A DNA stretch of 64,000 bases from Streptomyces litmocidini. GTDB lineage: Bacteria; Actinomycetota; Actinomycetes; Streptomycetales; Streptomycetaceae. Each line of letters starts with the position of its first letter. The stretch's first letter is position 1. This document shows, piece after piece, positions 1-11,138 of the stretch. Position numbers and translations under genes: made by a program. Below the pieces are notes generated by a model. That model was not told where the DNA came from and searched no databases. It worked only from the letters and a program-made list of their open reading frames with translations. The stretch is from NCBI RefSeq assembly GCF_014649755.1, contig NZ_BMTQ01000001.1:62001-126000 (forward strand), given 5' to 3'.

Positions 1-28
1 CGGGTGAGCCTCCGCGGCTTCCGGGGGG

Positions 29-2224
<2,196 letters not shown>

Positions 2225-3223
2225 CTACTCAGGGTTGTCCGCGAGCGACCGTGCCGCTCTGACGCAGTGGGCGAGCGCCGCCCGGGCGTAGGCGGGCGAC
2301 GCGCCCGCCAGCCCGCACGAGGGCGTGACCACGACGGACTCCGCGAGAGTCCCCGGATTCAGCCCCAGCCTGCGCCACAGCGTCCTGACACCCATGACGC
2401 TACCGCCCGGGTCCGACAATGCCGTGTCCGTGGACGGCACCACACCGGCCAAGAGCTTCGTCCCGCCCTCCACCGCCTCGCCGATCGCCTCCTCGTCACG
2501 TTCGGTGAGGAGCGAGAAATCGAACGAGACGCCCGCCGCCCCGGCCCGGCGCAGCAGTGCGAACGGCACGTCCGGCGCGCACGAGTGGACGACGACCGGG
2601 CCGTCGTGAACGGCCATCACGTCCCGCAGGGCGCTCTCCACGACCTGCCGGTCGACGGCCCGGTGGGTGCGGTAGCCGCTGGCGGTGCGGACCTGCCCGC
2701 GCAGGACGGCGATGAGCGAGGGCTCGTCGAGCTGGAGCACGATCCGCGCGCCCGGGACGCGCCTGCGCAGTTCGGCGAGGTGCGCGCGGAGGCCCTCGGC
2801 CAGCGAGCCGGCCAGGTCCCGGCAGGCGCCGGCGTCCCCGAGCGCGGCCTCGCCGCCGCGCAGCTCCAGGGCCGCGGCGAGCGTCCACGGGCCCACGGCC
2901 TGGACCTTGAGCGGGCCCTCGTACCCCTGGGTGAACTCCTCCAGGGCGTCCAGGTCCTCGCCGAGCCAGGACCGGGCCCGCTTGGTGTCCCGGCCCGGCC
3001 GGTCGCTGATCCGCCAGCCGCTCGGCTCCACGTGCGCGTAGAGGTCGACGAGCATCCCGATCGTGCGGCCGATCATGTCGGCGCCGGGGCCGCGCGCGGG
3101 CAGCTCCGCGAGGAACGGGAAGTCCTCGAAGGAACCGGCGACCGTCTTCGCCGCCTCGCGCGCGTCGCCGCCGGGCAGGGAGCCGACGCCGGTGGCGGGC
3201 CCCCAGAGCTTGCTGTCGTCCAT
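2225..3223 (-). CDS. MetE-like (cobalamin-independent methionine synthase C-domain) protein
   Basis: Encodes 332 residues related to the catalytic C-terminal half of cobalamin-independent methionine synthase (UROD/MetE-like barrel). Visible motifs are GVGSLPG near the N terminus, LQLDEPSL in the middle, a VVVHSCAPD segment carrying the His-x-Cys zinc pair, and VVTPSCGLAGASP carrying the last zinc cysteine. It lacks the duplicated N-terminal half of true MetE (about 760 residues), so methionine synthesis from methyltetrahydrofolate is not assured; it may use another methyl donor or act on another thiol. The ATG at 3223 follows the SDR stop codon by two bases, and ligA begins 15 bases downstream, which suggests an SDR-metE-like-ligA transcript. 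Confidence 0.85.
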   Translation of the reverse strand: MDDSKLWGPATGVGSLPGGDAREAAKTVAGSFEDFPFLAELPARGPGADMIGRTIGMLVDLYAHVEPSGWRISDRPGRDTKRARSWLGEDLDALEEFTQGYEGPLKVQAVGPWTLAAALELRGGEAALGDAGACRDLAGSLAEGLRAHLAELRRRVPGARIVLQLDEPSLIAVLRGQVRTASGYRTHRAVDRQVVESALRDVMAVHDGPVVVHSCAPDVPFALLRRAGAAGVSFDFSLLTERDEEAIGEAVEGGTKLLAGVVPSTDTALSDPGGSVMGVRTLWRRLGLNPGTLAESVVVTPSCGLAGASPAYARAALAHCVRAARSLADNPE

Positions 3224-3225
3224 GT

Positions 3226-3924
3226 CTACCGCCCCGGACGCACGGTCAGGTCGTTGATCTCCGCGTCGCGCGGCAGGTCGATCGCGGTGACGATCGCCGT
3301 GGCGACGGACTCGGGGTCGATCCACCTCGACGGGTCGTACTCCTTGCCCTCCTGCTGGTGGACCTTCGCCTGCATGGGGCTGGCGGTCCTGCCCGGGTAG
3401 ACGGAGGTCACCCGCACCCCGTTGGCGTGCTCCTCGTGGCGCAGGGAGTCCGCGAGGGCCTTGAGGCCGTGCTTGGACGCGGCGTACGCGCCCCACTCGG
3501 CGTGCGCGTTGAGCCCGGCGCCCGAGTTCACGAAGACGACGTGCCCCTGGGAGACCCGCAGTTGCGGCAGGAAGTGGCGGGTCAGCTCGGCCGGGGCGAC
3601 CAGGTTGACGTTCAGCTGGTGGTGCCAGGTCTTCGGGGTCAGCTCCCCGACCGGCCCGAGGTCGACGACACCCGCGATGTGCAGCAGGCCGTCCACCCGG
3701 TCGGGCAGGCTCTGGTGCGAGAAGGCCCAGGACAGCCGGTCCGGATCGGCCAGATCCCCGACGAGCGTCCGGGCTCCGGGGAACTGCGCGGCGAGCTCCT
3801 TGGCCCGCCCCGCGTCGCGCGCGTGGAGCACGAGCTCGTCCCCGCGCGCGTGAAGGCGGCGCGCGACGGCCGCGCCGATGCCGGAACCCGCTCCGGTGAT
3901 CACATGTGTAGCCATGGGAGCCAT
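3226..3924 (-). CDS. SDR-family oxidoreductase
   Basis: A 232-residue classical short-chain dehydrogenase/reductase. The Rossmann cofactor motif TGAGSGIG lies at about residues 10-17, the catalytic serine region is VNSGAGLNAHAEW, and the YxxxK pair appears as YAASKHGLK. The substrate cannot be told from sequence. Two starts are possible, at 3924 (MAPMATHV) or four codons later at the second Met. It lies between the LOG-family gene (3932) and the MetE-like gene (3223) on the same strand with gaps of only a few bases, so it is likely part of a run leading into ligA. Confidence 0.9.
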   Translation of the reverse strand: MAPMATHVITGAGSGIGAAVARRLHARGDELVLHARDAGRAKELAAQFPGARTLVGDLADPDRLSWAFSHQSLPDRVDGLLHIAGVVDLGPVGELTPKTWHHQLNVNLVAPAELTRHFLPQLRVSQGHVVFVNSGAGLNAHAEWGAYAASKHGLKALADSLRHEEHANGVRVTSVYPGRTASPMQAKVHQQEGKEYDPSRWIDPESVATAIVTAIDLPRDAEINDLTVRPGR

Positions 3925-3931
3925 GCTCCCA

Positions 3932-4471
3932 TCAGCGGGAGCCGATCCCGGCCTCCAGGTGTGCGAGGGCCGCCCGGCCGTCGTCCGCGAAGAAGGCGAG
4001 GTCCGTGAGGGGGAGGGGGAGGAAGCCCTCGTCCTCCATGCGGCGGAACTGGGCCTTGAGGCCGTCGTAGAAGCCGGCCGTGTTGAGGAGGACGACCGGC
4101 TTGGAGTGCTTGCCGTGCTTCTTCAGTTCCAGGATCTCGGTGGCCTCGTCGAGGGTGCCCGTGCCGCCGACCATGACCACGATCGCGTCGGACTTGGCGA
4201 GGAGCAGGGCCTTGCGCTCGGCCAGGTTCCCGGCGATGACCATCTGGTCGGCGTTCGGGCGGGCCTTGTGGGCGAGGAAGTCGACGGAGACGCCGACGAG
4301 CCGGCCGCCCGCCTCCTGGACGCCGTCCGCGACGACCTTCATCAGGCCGGTGTCGGAGCCGCCCCAGACGAGGGTGTGGCCGGACTTGCCGAGGAGCGTG
4401 GCGAAGTCGCGGGCCGGGCCCGTGTACCGCTCGTCGAGGTCGGCGGCGGAGAGGAAGACGCAGATGTTCAT
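3932..4471 (-). CDS. LOG-family (TIGR00730) protein, putative nucleoside monophosphate phosphoribohydrolase
   Basis: A 179-residue Rossmann-fold protein of the LOG/TIGR00730 family, whose studied members release free base from cytokinin-type or AMP nucleotides. The family motif PGGxGTxxE is present as VGGTGTLDE, with Val in place of Pro, followed by the family's usual lysine-rich and VVLLN segments. Translation from ATG at 4471 gives the conserved N terminus MNICVFLSAADLDERY; an open frame continues far upstream but has no family similarity. The start lies divergent from the alpha/beta hydrolase gene, about 95 bases away. Whether it acts on AMP or modified nucleotides is unknown. Confidence 0.88.
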   Translation of the reverse strand: MNICVFLSAADLDERYTGPARDFATLLGKSGHTLVWGGSDTGLMKVVADGVQEAGGRLVGVSVDFLAHKARPNADQMVIAGNLAERKALLLAKSDAIVVMVGGTGTLDEATEILELKKHGKHSKPVVLLNTAGFYDGLKAQFRRMEDEGFLPLPLTDLAFFADDGRAALAHLEAGIGSR

Positions 4472-4567
4472 GGGCCCCACCGTAAGGCGCCGCGGAAAAA
4501 GTCCGGCGGGCGGCGATGAGTTCCGGTGACGGCTCCGGTCTGCCCTGCCATGGACGAGGTGAGCACC

Positions 4568-5113
4568 ATGCCGAGCGGGGTCCGGGGCCGGGTCGTGTCG
4601 CGGGACGGGACGGAGATCGCGTACGAGCGGTACGGGGACGGCCGTCCCCTCGTGCTGGTGGGCGGGGCGGACGGCGGCACCGGGAGGGCGCTCGCCGGGC
4701 TGCTCGCCCGGCGCTTCTCCGTCGTGACGTACGAGCGGCGGGGCGCCGGCGCGGTGGAGCGGGAGATCGAGGACCTGGCGGCCGTCCTGGCGGCGGCGGG
4801 GCCGGGGGCGGCCGTGCACGGCACGGAGACGGGCGGGGTCCTCGCGCTCGCGGGGGCGGCGGCCGGGCTCCCGGTGGGCGCGGTGTCGGTGTACGAGCCG
4901 GAGCCGCTCGCGGACGGGCTCCTCCGGGCGGTCCACGCGCGCGTGCTGGTCGTCGACGGGGGCGCGAGCCCGGCGAAGACCCGGCAGGCGGCCCGCGCCC
5001 TGACGGCGGCGCTCCCCCGGGCCCGGCACCGCACCCTGACGGGCCAGACGCACGAGGTGGCCCCGCACGTGCTGGCGCCGGTCCTGGAGGAGTTCCTGGA
5101 CGAATCCGCTTAG
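4568..5113 (+). CDS. alpha/beta-hydrolase-like protein lacking the nucleophile serine
   Basis: A 181-residue small alpha/beta-hydrolase-fold protein. The strand and oxyanion segments are recognisable ([15 protein letters not shown], then [13 protein letters not shown]) and a C-terminal histidine sits in [15 protein letters not shown]. Where catalytic members carry GxSxG, this protein reads HGTETGG, so Glu replaces the nucleophile. It is also short for the family and lacks a cap domain. The ATG at 4568 is chosen because GAGGTG lies about ten bases upstream; an in-frame start at 4526 is less likely. Its 3' end overlaps the converging mnmA gene by four bases. It may be a non-catalytic or binding protein. 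Confidence 0.75.
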   Translation: MPSGVRGRVVSRDGTEIAYERYGDGRPLVLVGGADGGTGRALAGLLARRFSVVTYERRGAGAVEREIEDLAAVLAAAGPGAAVHGTETGGVLALAGAAAGLPVGAVSVYEPEPLADGLLRAVHARVLVVDGGASPAKTRQAARALTAALPRARHRTLTGQTHEVAPHVLAPVLEEFLDESA

Positions 5114-6237
5114 GCGGGCGCGGTCGTGCGGCGGGCCGTCGTCGCGATCGTCGCCGAGCCGACCACGCGCGTGCCGTCGTACAGGACGATCGCCTGGCCG
5201 GGGGCGACGCCGCGGACCGGCTCGTCGAAGGTGACGCGGAGCTCGCCGTCCTCCAGCGCCGCGCTCACCGGCGTCTCGCCGCCGTGGGCGCGGAGCTGGG
5301 CGGTGTAGCGGCCGGGGCCCTCGGGGGCGGTGCCGCACCAGCGGGGCTTGATCGCGGTGAGGGCGGTGACGTCGAGGGCCTCGGCGGGGCCGACGGTGAC
5401 GGTGTTGTTCACGGGCGAGATGTCGAGGACGTAGCGGGGCTTGCCGTCCGGGGCCGGGTGCCCGATCCGCAGGCCCTTGCGCTGGCCGATGGTGAAGCCG
5501 TAGGCGCCCTCGTGGGTGCCTACCTTCGTCCCGGCCTCGTCGACGATGTCGCCCTCGGCCCTGCCCAGGCGGGCGGCGAGGAAGCCCTGGGTGTCACCGT
5601 CGGCGATGAAGCAGATGTCGTGGCTGTCGGGCTTCTTCGCGACCGCGAGCCCGCGCCGCTCGGCCTCCGCCCGGATCTCGTCCTTGGTGGTGAGGGTGTC
5701 GCCGAGCGGGAACATCGCGTGCGCGAGCTGCTTCTCGTCAAGCACGCCGAGGACGTACGACTGGTCCTTGGCCATGTCGGAGGCCCGGTGCAGCTCGCGG
5801 GTGCCGTCCTCGTTCAGGACGACGGTGGCGTAGTGGCCGGTGCAGACCGCGTCGAAGCCGAGGGCGAGCGCCTTGTCGAGGAGCGCCGCGAACTTGATCT
5901 TCTCGTTGCAGCGCAGGCACGGGTTGGGGGTGCGGCCCGCCTCGTACTCCGCGACGAAGTCGTCGACGACGTCCTCGCGGAACCGCTCGGCGAGGTCCCA
6001 CACGTAGAAGGGGATGCCGATGACGTCGGCCGCCCGGCGCGCGTCGCGCGAGTCCTCGATCGTGCAGCAGCCGCGCGCTCCGGTGCGGAAGGACTGCGGG
6101 TTCGCGGAGAGGGCCAGGTGCACGCCGGTGACGTCGTGACCGGCTTCGGCGGCGCGGGCGGCGGCGACGGCGGAGTCCACTCCGCCCGACATGGCGGCGA
6201 GGACGCGGAGGGGGCGCTGGGGCGGAGTCTGAGTCAT
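5110..6237 (-). CDS. mnmA: tRNA-specific 2-thiouridylase MnmA
   Basis: Activates U34 of Lys, Glu and Gln tRNAs by adenylation and transfers sulfur to make 2-thiouridine. The 375-residue product shows the PP-loop ATP motif SGGVDS at residues 17-22, the catalytic nucleophile Cys in [11 protein letters not shown] (C107) and the persulfide Cys in [11 protein letters not shown] (C209), then the C-terminal RNA-binding barrel. ATG at 6237 is chosen because it gives the standard N terminus ([19 protein letters not shown]); the frame is open further upstream without similarity. The cysteine desulfurase that would supply its sulfur is 0.8 kb away on the same strand, separated by the plus-strand amidase gene. 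Confidence 0.96.
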   Translation of the reverse strand: MTQTPPQRPLRVLAAMSGGVDSAVAAARAAEAGHDVTGVHLALSANPQSFRTGARGCCTIEDSRDARRAADVIGIPFYVWDLAERFREDVVDDFVAEYEAGRTPNPCLRCNEKIKFAALLDKALALGFDAVCTGHYATVVLNEDGTRELHRASDMAKDQSYVLGVLDEKQLAHAMFPLGDTLTTKDEIRAEAERRGLAVAKKPDSHDICFIADGDTQGFLAARLGRAEGDIVDEAGTKVGTHEGAYGFTIGQRKGLRIGHPAPDGKPRYVLDISPVNNTVTVGPAEALDVTALTAIKPRWCGTAPEGPGRYTAQLRAHGGETPVSAALEDGELRVTFDEPVRGVAPGQAIVLYDGTRVVGSATIATTARRTTAPA

Positions 6238-6280
6238 AGCCCTACCAGGGTACGGGGCGCCGGGAACCGCGGTCGCGGTG

Positions 6281-6973
6281 ATGAGCGTTCTCCGTGGCAT
6301 GGGGAGCGAGCCTGAGGGCGCGGGGAGCGGGGCGGGCGGGCGGCGAGTGGGCCGACGGGCCGTGCTGATCGGCGGCGCGGCCGCCGCGGTGGGCACGGTC
6401 GCGCTGGCCGGGGACGAGCTGGGGCGCCTGTGGTGGCGCCTGCCGGGGATGGAGAAGAAGCGGGTCGAGGGGGAGCTCGATCACAAGGGCGCCGAGTGGA
6501 CGTCGGCGGCGCGGGCGAACTGGCGGCGGGCCGACCGGCCCGACGACTACACGATCGACCGGATCGTGATCCACGTCGTCCAGGGCAGCTACGCGTCCGC
6601 CCTGAAGGTCTTCAAGGATCCGGCGCACGGGGCCGCCGCGCACTACGTGGTCCGCAGGGACGGCCACGTGGCGCAGATGATCCGCGAGCTCGACGTGGCC
6701 TTCCACGCCGGGAACCGCGACATGAACGAGCGGAGCATCGGCATCGAGCACGAGGGCTTCGTCGACCGGCCGCAGGACTTCACGGCGGCGATGTACGAGG
6801 GTTCGGCGCGGCTCACGGCCGACATATGCGCCCGGTACGGGATGCCCGTGGACCGGGAGCACATCATCGGGCACGTCGAGGTCGAGGGCACCGACCACAC
6901 CGATCCCGGTCCGCACTGGGACTGGGACCGGTACCTCCGTCTCGTGCGGAGGGCCCGGGCGGCGCTCGGCTGA
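6281..6973 (+). CDS. exported N-acetylmuramoyl-L-alanine amidase (PGRP/amidase_2)
   Basis: Predicted zinc amidase cutting the bond between MurNAc and the L-Ala of peptidoglycan stem peptides. The N terminus carries twin arginines ahead of a hydrophobic stretch ([24 protein letters not shown]), consistent with Tat export or a membrane anchor. The amidase_2 domain covers roughly residues 80-225, with zinc-ligand candidates in [10 protein letters not shown] and in the [13 protein letters not shown] segment, and a conserved IGIEHEGF in between. A GTG three bases upstream is an alternative start. It diverges from mnmA and runs toward the cysteine desulfurase; its stop codon falls at the edge of a 22-bp tandem repeat. 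Confidence 0.9.
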   Translation: MSVLRGMGSEPEGAGSGAGGRRVGRRAVLIGGAAAAVGTVALAGDELGRLWWRLPGMEKKRVEGELDHKGAEWTSAARANWRRADRPDDYTIDRIVIHVVQGSYASALKVFKDPAHGAAAHYVVRRDGHVAQMIRELDVAFHAGNRDMNERSIGIEHEGFVDRPQDFTAAMYEGSARLTADICARYGMPVDREHIIGHVEVEGTDHTDPGPHWDWDRYLRLVRRARAALG

Positions 6974-7095
6974 GGCCGGCGGTCCCCTCGACCGGGGCCG
7001 GCGGTCCGCTCGACCGGGGCCGGCGGTCCCCTCGACCGGGGCCGGCGGTCCGCTCGACCGGGGCCGGCGGTCCGCTCAGCTGAGGCCGGCGGTCC
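6974..7095. repeat. 22-bp tandem repeat array between convergent genes (about 5.5 copies)
   Basis: Starts of the GGCCGGCGGTCC core fall at 6974, 6996, 7018, 7040, 7062 and 7084, an exact 22-base period. Each full unit has CGGTC and GACCG arms around a short loop, so each unit can fold into a small hairpin on either strand. The sequence GCTGAGGCCGGCGGTCC occurs at both edges (6969-6985 and 7079-7095), so the array touches the amidase stop and overlaps the last codons of the cysteine desulfurase. It may act as a bidirectional terminator. Confidence 0.9.
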
Positions 7096-8239
7096 TCGCG
7101 CGTTCCACGGCCGGGCCGATCGCCTCCGCGACCGCCGCCACGTCCTCCTTGGTGGAGGTGTGGCCGAGCGAGAACCGCAGGGTCCCCCGGGCCAGGTCCG
7201 GATCGGTGCCGGTGGCGAGCAGGACGTGGCTGGGCTGGGCGATGCCGGCGGTGCAGGCGGAGCCGGTGGAGCAGGCGATGCCGGCCGCGTCGAGCAGCAG
7301 GAGCAGGGAGTCGCCCTCGCAGCCGGGGAAGGTGAAGTGGGCGTTGGCGGGGAGCCGTTCGACGGGGTCGCCGCCGAGGATCGCGTCGGGCACGAGCGCC
7401 CGGACGGCGGCGACGAGTTCGTCGCGCAGGGCGCCGACCTCGCGGGCGAACTCCCCCTGCCGCTCGGCGGCGAGCCGGGCGGCGACGGCGAAGGCCGCGA
7501 CGGCGGGCACGTCCAGGGTGCCGGAGCGGACGTGCCGCTCCTGGCCGCCGCCGTGCAGGACGGGTACGGGGGTGTGCTCGCGGCCCAGGAGCAGGGCGCC
7601 GATGCCGTACGGGCCGCCGATCTTGTGGCCGGAGACCGTCATCGCGGCGAGGCCGGAGGCCGCGAAGTCGACCGGGACCTGGCCCACGGCCTGGACGGCG
7701 TCCGCGTGCAGGGGGACGCCGAACTCGGCGGCGACGTCGGCGAGTTCGCGGACCGGCATGATCGTGCCGATCTCGTTGTTGGCCCACATGACGGTGGCCA
7801 GGGCGACGGACTCGGGGGCGTGGGCGATCGCCTCGCGGAGCGCGTCCGGGTGGACGCGGCCGTGGCGGTCGACGGGCAGGTACTCGACCCGGGCGCCCTC
7901 GTGCGTGGCCAGCCAGTCGACGGCGTCCAGGACGGCGTGGTGCTCGACCGGGCTGGCCAGGACGCGGGTGCGGCGGGGGTCGGCGTCGCGCCGGGCCCAG
8001 TACAGGCCCTTCACGGCGAGGTTGTCCGCCTCCGTGCCGCCGGAGGTGAGGACGACCTCGCTCGGCCGCGCGCCGAGCGCGGCGGCGAGCGTCTCGCGCC
8101 CTTCCTCGACGGTCCGCCGGGCGCGCCGTCCGGCGGCGTGCAGGGAGGAGGCGTTGCCCGTGACGGCGAGGTGGGCGGTCATCGCCTCGATCGCCTCGGG
8201 CAGCATGGGCGTGGTCGCGGCGTGGTCGAGGTAAGCCAT
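7076..8239 (-). CDS. cysteine desulfurase (NifS/IscS family)
   Basis: PLP enzyme that removes sulfur from L-cysteine as an enzyme-bound persulfide, for tRNA thiolation and Fe-S assembly. The 387 residues begin [13 protein letters not shown], have the PLP lysine in SGHKIGG (K206) with HADAVQ ahead of it, and the persulfide cysteine in STGSACTAG (C329). Proximity to mnmA on the same strand suggests it feeds 2-thiouridine formation, a common arrangement in actinobacteria. The 3' end lies inside a unit of the 22-bp repeat array, and its TGA sits in a TCAGCTGA palindrome that also holds a TGA on the other strand. Confidence 0.94.
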   Translation of the reverse strand: MAYLDHAATTPMLPEAIEAMTAHLAVTGNASSLHAAGRRARRTVEEGRETLAAALGARPSEVVLTSGGTEADNLAVKGLYWARRDADPRRTRVLASPVEHHAVLDAVDWLATHEGARVEYLPVDRHGRVHPDALREAIAHAPESVALATVMWANNEIGTIMPVRELADVAAEFGVPLHADAVQAVGQVPVDFAASGLAAMTVSGHKIGGPYGIGALLLGREHTPVPVLHGGGQERHVRSGTLDVPAVAAFAVAARLAAERQGEFAREVGALRDELVAAVRALVPDAILGGDPVERLPANAHFTFPGCEGDSLLLLLDAAGIACSTGSACTAGIAQPSHVLLATGTDPDLARGTLRFSLGHTSTKEDVAAVAEAIGPAVERARTAGLS

Positions 8240-8273
8240 GGTGGGTCGATTCTACGAGCCCGTTCGGCGGGGG

Positions 8274-8310
8274 CCGCCGCGCGGCCCGTTCGCACCGCCC
8301 CGCGCGGCGG
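8274..8310 (-). terminator. hairpin terminator after the thioesterase gene
   Basis: Perfect 11-bp inverted repeat, CCGCCGCGCGG at 8274-8284 and CCGCGCGGCGG at 8300-8310, with a 15-base loop, ending two bases past the thioesterase stop. There is no T tract, as is usual for Streptomyces terminators. Confidence 0.6.
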
Positions 8311-8311
8311 T

Positions 8312-9163
8312 TCAGCCGCGTGGCGCGCGGGCCAGTTGGCGGGACTGGGCCACCAGGCGGTCCGCGCTGTCCCAGACCTCCGCGTCCTCCTCCAGGAAGC
8401 CGCCCGCCAGGTTCCGGGTGGTGATCGAGACCCGCAGCGGGCCCGGTGCCGGACGGCAGCGCACGTGGGTCGTGAGCTCCACCGTCGGCGTCCAGCCCTT
8501 GAGCCCCAGCTCGAAGGAGGTCGGCGGCAGCGCGTCGACCGCGAGCAGCAGGGAGAGGGGGTCCGGCTCCCGGCCGTCGGCCAGGCCGAACCAGGCGCGC
8601 ATCTCGCCCTTCCCCGACGGCGCTCCGACCGCCCAGCCCACGCACGCCGGGTCGAGGCGGAGGTCGAGGCGGTCGGCGATCGCCGAGGAGCCGGGGATCC
8701 TCGGGGCCGGGTTGTCGGCCGCGCTGAAGCAGTTCTCGATCGGGGCCATCGCGGGGGGCGTCGCCGCGGTGCGGACGTCGTCCGGGAGGGCGTCGAGGTC
8801 TCCGTACGAGGCGAGGACGCGGATGCGCTCGACCTCGGTGCCGTCCTCGGCGTACTGGAAGAGCGAGGCCTGCCCGGTGGAGAGGGTCCGGCCGGTACGG
8901 ACGGTCTCCGTCCGGATCACCGCGGGGCCGGGCGCGGACGGCGTCAGGTAGTGGGCCGAGATCGTGAACGGGTCGGGGTGCGGCAGGTGGTCGCCGAGAG
9001 CGCGGCCGAGCAGGGCGAGGAGATAGCCGCCGTTGACGGCGTGGATGATCGTCCACCCGGCGGAGAGGTCGGCGTCGTAGACGCCCGGTTCCCGGAGGGT
9101 GACGGCGGTGTCGCGGTCGAACTCGTACGTTCCGACGGCGGTCGGCTCGGTGCTCGTGCTCAT
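8312..9163 (-). CDS. thioesterase-family (double hotdog) protein
   Basis: A 283-residue acyl-CoA thioesterase-like protein with two hotdog halves. The first half holds the family-typical HAVNGGYLLALLGRAL and [16 protein letters not shown] segments; the second starts near residue 165 with DPACVGWAVG. Members of this TesB/4HBT_3-like group hydrolyse acyl-CoA thioesters; the chain length is not predictable here. ATG at 9163 is selected because the open frame beyond it shows no family similarity. It lies just downstream of the TRIC-like gene on the same strand, with about 23 bases between. Confidence 0.82.
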   Translation of the reverse strand: MSTSTEPTAVGTYEFDRDTAVTLREPGVYDADLSAGWTIIHAVNGGYLLALLGRALGDHLPHPDPFTISAHYLTPSAPGPAVIRTETVRTGRTLSTGQASLFQYAEDGTEVERIRVLASYGDLDALPDDVRTAATPPAMAPIENCFSAADNPAPRIPGSSAIADRLDLRLDPACVGWAVGAPSGKGEMRAWFGLADGREPDPLSLLLAVDALPPTSFELGLKGWTPTVELTTHVRCRPAPGPLRVSITTRNLAGGFLEEDAEVWDSADRLVAQSRQLARAPRG

Positions 9164-9186
9164 GTTTCCGACGGTACCGCAGCTAG

Positions 9187-9873
9187 CTACTGAGCGGTAG
9201 CTTTCTGTGCGTCCTCCTCCCGCGCGGAGGAACGGCGGTTCCAGGCGCGGGGCGCGCGCCAGTGGTACCGCATCGCGAGGAGGCGGAGCGCGAAGGCCGT
9301 GACCACGGCGGCGCCGCTCGTGAGTCCGTTGAGGACGTCGAAACGGATGCAGAGCACGACCGTCGTCGCGCCCACGATCGCCGGGACGGCGTACAGGTCC
9401 CGGTCCCAGCGCAGCAGCGACGGCACCTCGTTCGCCAGCACGTCCCGCAGCACGCCGCCGCCGACGGCGGTCGCGAGCCCCAGCGCGGCGGAGGAGGTCA
9501 GGCCGAGGCCGTAGTCGTACGCCTTCGTCGTCCCCGTCACGCAGAACAGCCCCAGGCCCGCCGCGTCGAACACGTTGACGGCGGCCTGGGTGCGCTCGAC
9601 CTCCGGGTGGAGGAAGAAGACGAGGACCGTCGCGATCAGCGGCATCAGGAAGTAGCCGAGGTCGGTGAAGGCGGCGGGAGGCACCGCGCCGATGACCAGG
9701 TCGCGGAAGAGACCGCCTCCGAGGGCCGTGACCTCGGCGAGGACGGCGATGCCGAAGACGTCGAAGTTCTTGCGGACGGCGAGCAGCGCTCCGGAGATGG
9801 CGAAGACGAAGATGCCGACGAGGTCGAGGGCGTGTTGGACGGAGGGGGTGAACAGATCGTGGACGTGGAGCAC
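9187..9873 (-). CDS. TRIC/UPF0126 (YadS-like) membrane channel protein
   Basis: A 228-residue integral membrane protein made of two homologous halves, each with hydrophobic helices and a glycine-rich kink: TALGGGLFRDLVIG in the first half and TAVGGGVLRDVLANEVP in the second. That duplicated GGGxxRD pattern marks the UPF0126 family, whose prokaryotic relatives of trimeric intracellular cation channels conduct monovalent cations. About seven transmembrane segments are expected. The C-terminal tail is charged and probably cytoplasmic. The physiological ion is uncertain. Confidence 0.88.
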   Translation of the reverse strand: MLHVHDLFTPSVQHALDLVGIFVFAISGALLAVRKNFDVFGIAVLAEVTALGGGLFRDLVIGAVPPAAFTDLGYFLMPLIATVLVFFLHPEVERTQAAVNVFDAAGLGLFCVTGTTKAYDYGLGLTSSAALGLATAVGGGVLRDVLANEVPSLLRWDRDLYAVPAIVGATTVVLCIRFDVLNGLTSGAAVVTAFALRLLAMRYHWRAPRAWNRRSSAREEDAQKATAQ

Positions 9874-9907
9874 GGGCCCATTGTCCCGGTCGTCCCGGTG
9901 GGGGCGG

Positions 9908-9949
9908 AACGGAGGCCCCCGTCGCCGTGGCGCGACGGGGGCCTCCGTT
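9908..9949 (-). terminator. strong hairpin terminator of the opp operon
   Basis: An 18-bp perfect stem, arms 9908-9925 and 9932-9949, with a six-base loop, about 20 bases past the oppF stop. It also separates opp from the TRIC-like gene on the same strand. Confidence 0.85.
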
Positions 9950-9968
9950 GCCGGTCACTCGTTGCCGG

Positions 9969-11138
9969 TCACTCGCCGGAGGCGTTCTCCTCGGCGGCGG
10001 CCCCGGCTTCCGGCTCGGCGGTCTTCGCCGGCTCGGCGGTCTTCGCCGGCTCGGCGGCCTCCGCCGGTGCCGCGGCCTTCGTCTCCTCCGGCGCCTTCGT
10101 GATCGTCACCTCCACCGACTCCCGCGCCCCCGGGACCGTCACGCCCTCCGCGTTCTCCGGGTGGTGGCAGGCCACCCGCTGGCCCGGCCGGAGTTCCAGG
10201 AGCGGCGGCTCCTGGGTCTTGCAGAGGTCCGTCGCCTTCCAGCAGCGCGTGTGGAAGCGGCAGCCCGCCGGCGGGGCGATCGGGGACGGGACGTCGCCCT
10301 TGAGCAGGATGCGCTCGCTCTTGACGCCGCGGCGGCGCGGGTCCGGGACCGGGACCGCGGACATCAGGGCCCGGGTGTACGGGTGCATCGGGCTCTCGTA
10401 CAGGGACTTGCGGTCAGCGAGCTCGACGATCTTGCCGAGGTACATCACCGCGATGCGGTCCGAGACGTGCCGGACGACCGAGAGGTCGTGCGCGATGAAC
10501 ACGTAGGTGAGGCCCAGCTCCTCCTGGAGGTCGTCCAGGAGGTTGACGACCTGCGCCTGGATGGAGACGTCCAGGGCCGAGACGGGCTCGTCCGCGACCA
10601 CCAGCTTCGGCTTCAGTGCCAGCGCGCGGGCGATGCCGATGCGCTGGCGCTGGCCGCCGGAGAACTCGTGCGGGTAGCGGTTGTAGTGCTCCGGGTTCAG
10701 GCCGACCAGGCCGAGGAGGCGCTGGACCTCCTTCTTCACGCCGCCCTCGGGCTCGACGCCCTGGAGCCGGAAGGGGGCCGAGACGATCGTGCCGACCGTG
10801 TGGCGCGGGTTCAGCGAGCCGTACGGGTCCTGGAAGATCATCTGGACGTCGCGGCGCAGCGGGCGCATGGCCGACACGCCGAGGTGCGAGACGTCCGTGC
10901 CCTGGAACTCGATCTTCCCGCCGGTGGGTTCGAGCAGACGCGTGATCAGCCGGCCCATCGTGGACTTGCCGCAGCCGGACTCGCCGACGACGCCGAGGGT
11001 CTCGCCGGGGTAGACCTCGAAGTCCAGCCCGTCGACCGCCTTGACCGCCCCGGTCTGGCGCTGGAGCAGGCCCTTCCGGATGGGGAAGTGCTTCTGCAGG
11101 CCGGTGACCTTGAGGAGGGGTTCCATAGTCTCGCTCAC
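9969..11138 (-). CDS. oppF: peptide ABC transporter ATP-binding subunit (OppF-like)
   Basis: One of two ATPases powering peptide import. From GTG 11138 the product is 389 residues; ATG 11126 (385 residues) is an alternative, and GTG is preferred because it overlaps the oppD stop (GTGA). Walker A is GESGCGKST, the Q loop VQMIFQDP, the signature [15 protein letters not shown], and Walker [13 protein letters not shown]. The C-terminal oligopeptide-transporter domain carries the [14 protein letters not shown] cysteine cluster, which in related transporters binds an Fe-S cluster. It ends in an Ala/Glu/Pro/Lys-rich tail encoded by an 18-bp tandem repeat (about 10012-10060) that yields AEPAKT units. 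Confidence 0.93.
   Translation of the reverse strand: MSETMEPLLKVTGLQKHFPIRKGLLQRQTGAVKAVDGLDFEVYPGETLGVVGESGCGKSTMGRLITRLLEPTGGKIEFQGTDVSHLGVSAMRPLRRDVQMIFQDPYGSLNPRHTVGTIVSAPFRLQGVEPEGGVKKEVQRLLGLVGLNPEHYNRYPHEFSGGQRQRIGIARALALKPKLVVADEPVSALDVSIQAQVVNLLDDLQEELGLTYVFIAHDLSVVRHVSDRIAVMYLGKIVELADRKSLYESPMHPYTRALMSAVPVPDPRRRGVKSERILLKGDVPSPIAPPAGCRFHTRCWKATDLCKTQEPPLLELRPGQRVACHHPENAEGVTVPGARESVEVTITKAPEETKAAAPAEAAEPAKTAEPAKTAEPEAGAAAEENASGE

Noticed and set aside
6993..7080. CRISPR array in the 22-bp repeats
   Set aside because: The units abut without spacers and have hairpin symmetry, so they are simple tandem repeats.
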